This document shows, one piece after another, positions 5,171 to 5,478 of a DNA stretch of 5,478 bases (the stretch's first letter is position 1; every line of letters starts with the position of its first letter). A program made the position numbers and the translations under genes. The stretch lies in contig SKMY01000035.1 in the NCBI GenBank assembly GCA_007120815.1, forward strand, positions 1-5,478, written 5' to 3'. The DNA is from Syntrophomonadaceae bacterium (GTDB taxonomy: Bacteria > Bacillota_D > Dethiobacteria > DTU022 > UBA8154). A model generated the notes under the pieces. The model searched no databases. It had not been told where the DNA came from and saw nothing but the letters and a program-made list of their open reading frames with translations.

Positions 5171-5198
5171 GTAATCACCCCTGATTACGTGGGATTAC
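5171..5198. promoter_or_regulatory. Operator-like inverted repeat GTAATC-N6-GATTAC plus third half-site
   Basis: GTAATC (5171-5176) and GATTAC (5183-5188) form a perfect inverted repeat over the predicted transcription start. A further GATTAC lies at 5193-5198, 10 bp after the second, close to one helical turn. The placement is typical of a repressor site. No regulator can be named from the sequence, and a small 5' hairpin in the RNA is an alternative. Confidence 0.5.
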
Positions 5199-5237
5199 AT
5201 AGGACTGACAGTTTAATGTGTGAAGGAGTTGTATATC

Positions 5238-5478
5238 GTGTCGGAGAGTTTTAGCTTTGACGTCATTGTTATCGGTGCAGGCCACGCCGGATGTGAGGCT
5301 GCCATGGCTTCCGCCCGAATGGGCTGTAAAACTCTTTTAATTACAACCAATCTGGATCACCCGGCTTTAATGGCCTGCAATCCATCCCTGGGAGGCCCGG
5401 GAAAGGGACACCTGATTAAGGAAATTGATGCCCTGGGTGGAGTCATGGGGATTAACGGAGACGGCCATGTTCTGCAGA
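5238..5478 (+). CDS. mnmG: MnmG (GidA)-type tRNA-modification flavoprotein, first 80 residues
   Basis: My translation from the GTG at 5238 shows the N-terminal FAD fold [21 protein letters not shown] (9-29, GxGxxG at 13-18) and the diagnostic MnmG block [24 protein letters not shown] (45-68). MnmG works with the GTPase MnmE to place an (carboxymethyl)aminomethyl group on the wobble uridine U34 of certain tRNAs. Full proteins are about 600 or more residues, so only the start is present. GTG start with AAGGAG (5223-5228) 9 nt upstream. Two features differ from the norm: the usual N-x-DKT-x-IQ segment after the GG reads NGDGHVLQ (73-80), and mnmE is not directly upstream as in many Firmicutes. 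A divergent paralogue is therefore possible. TrmFO is less likely because its early motifs differ. Confidence 0.87.
   Translation, partial: MSESFSFDVIVIGAGHAGCEAAMASARMGCKTLLITTNLDHPALMACNPSLGGPGKGHLIKEIDALGGVMGINGDGHVLQ

Larger units (their letters stand above)
4818..5237. other. 420-nt spacer with no convincing gene
   Basis: After the REP-like element this spacer holds a pyrimidine-rich plus strand (about 4860-4985), a short tandem CCCTTAACC-type repeat (around 4917-4935), repeated CCTACAAG (near 4993 and 5012), and the promoter and operator-like repeat of the next gene. Open frames on both strands lack a ribosome binding site and read as low-complexity peptides, so I call none of them a gene. 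The size and repeat content suggest accumulated intergenic debris rather than a coding remnant. Confidence 0.6.

Noticed and set aside
4882..5178. Plus- and minus-strand frames (81 and 78 residues) in the last spacer
   Set aside because: Both lack ribosome binding sites, run through pyrimidine-rich repeats, and give peptides without domain character; the plus frame ends just before the mnmG promoter.

Overview
The window looks like a chromosomal segment from a spore-forming clostridial Firmicute, most likely Peptococcaceae-like (Desulfotomaculum, Pelotomaculum or Moorella relatives). This is an inference from the gene families (a NiaR-type NAD repressor, a CotF-type ferritin-like coat protein, a small CC/Se-motif protein), strong purine-rich ribosome binding sites, frequent GTG/TTG starts, and mid-range GC with AT-rich spacers. 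I see no tRNA, rRNA, CRISPR array, transposase or phage gene.

Layout. 1-1007 (minus strand) is an NAD-biosynthesis control unit: niaR, then nadA, which runs off the left edge. The nadA promoter has a consensus -35 box lying inside a perfect TTGTCAA-N5-TTGACAA inverted repeat, so NiaR probably represses its neighbour directly. 1008-1247 is a divergent spacer with two back-to-back extended -10 promoters around a 15-bp palindrome. 1248-2823 holds two convergent genes whose 3' ends overlap by 11 bp: a 99-residue CC/Se-motif protein (plus) and a solitary N4/N6-type DNA methyltransferase (minus). 2824-3065 is a second spacer, followed by an L-2-hydroxyglutarate dehydrogenase-like FAD oxidoreductase (3066-4190, plus) and a CotF-family ferritin-like protein (4362-4817, plus, TTG start). 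4818-5237 has no convincing gene. It contains a REP-like repeat/hairpin, a pyrimidine-rich tract, and a promoter with an operator-like inverted repeat. The 5' end of an mnmG-type tRNA-modification gene (5238 to the edge) closes the window.

The most interesting signal is a 41-bp sequence present twice in opposite orientation (1186-1226 plus, 2851-2891 minus; 39 of 41 positions identical). The copies sit just upstream of the start codons of the CC/Se gene and the methyltransferase gene, pointing inward, so they bracket exactly that convergent pair. They could be ends of a mobile or invertible cassette, a shared leader/operator that co-regulates the two genes, or copies of a genome-wide interspersed repeat. 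The window alone cannot decide between these.

Links between genes: niaR and nadA form a probable local feedback circuit. The CC/Se protein and the methyltransferase may form a unit because of the shared repeat. The FAD oxidoreductase, the coat-type protein and mnmG look like independent transcription units.
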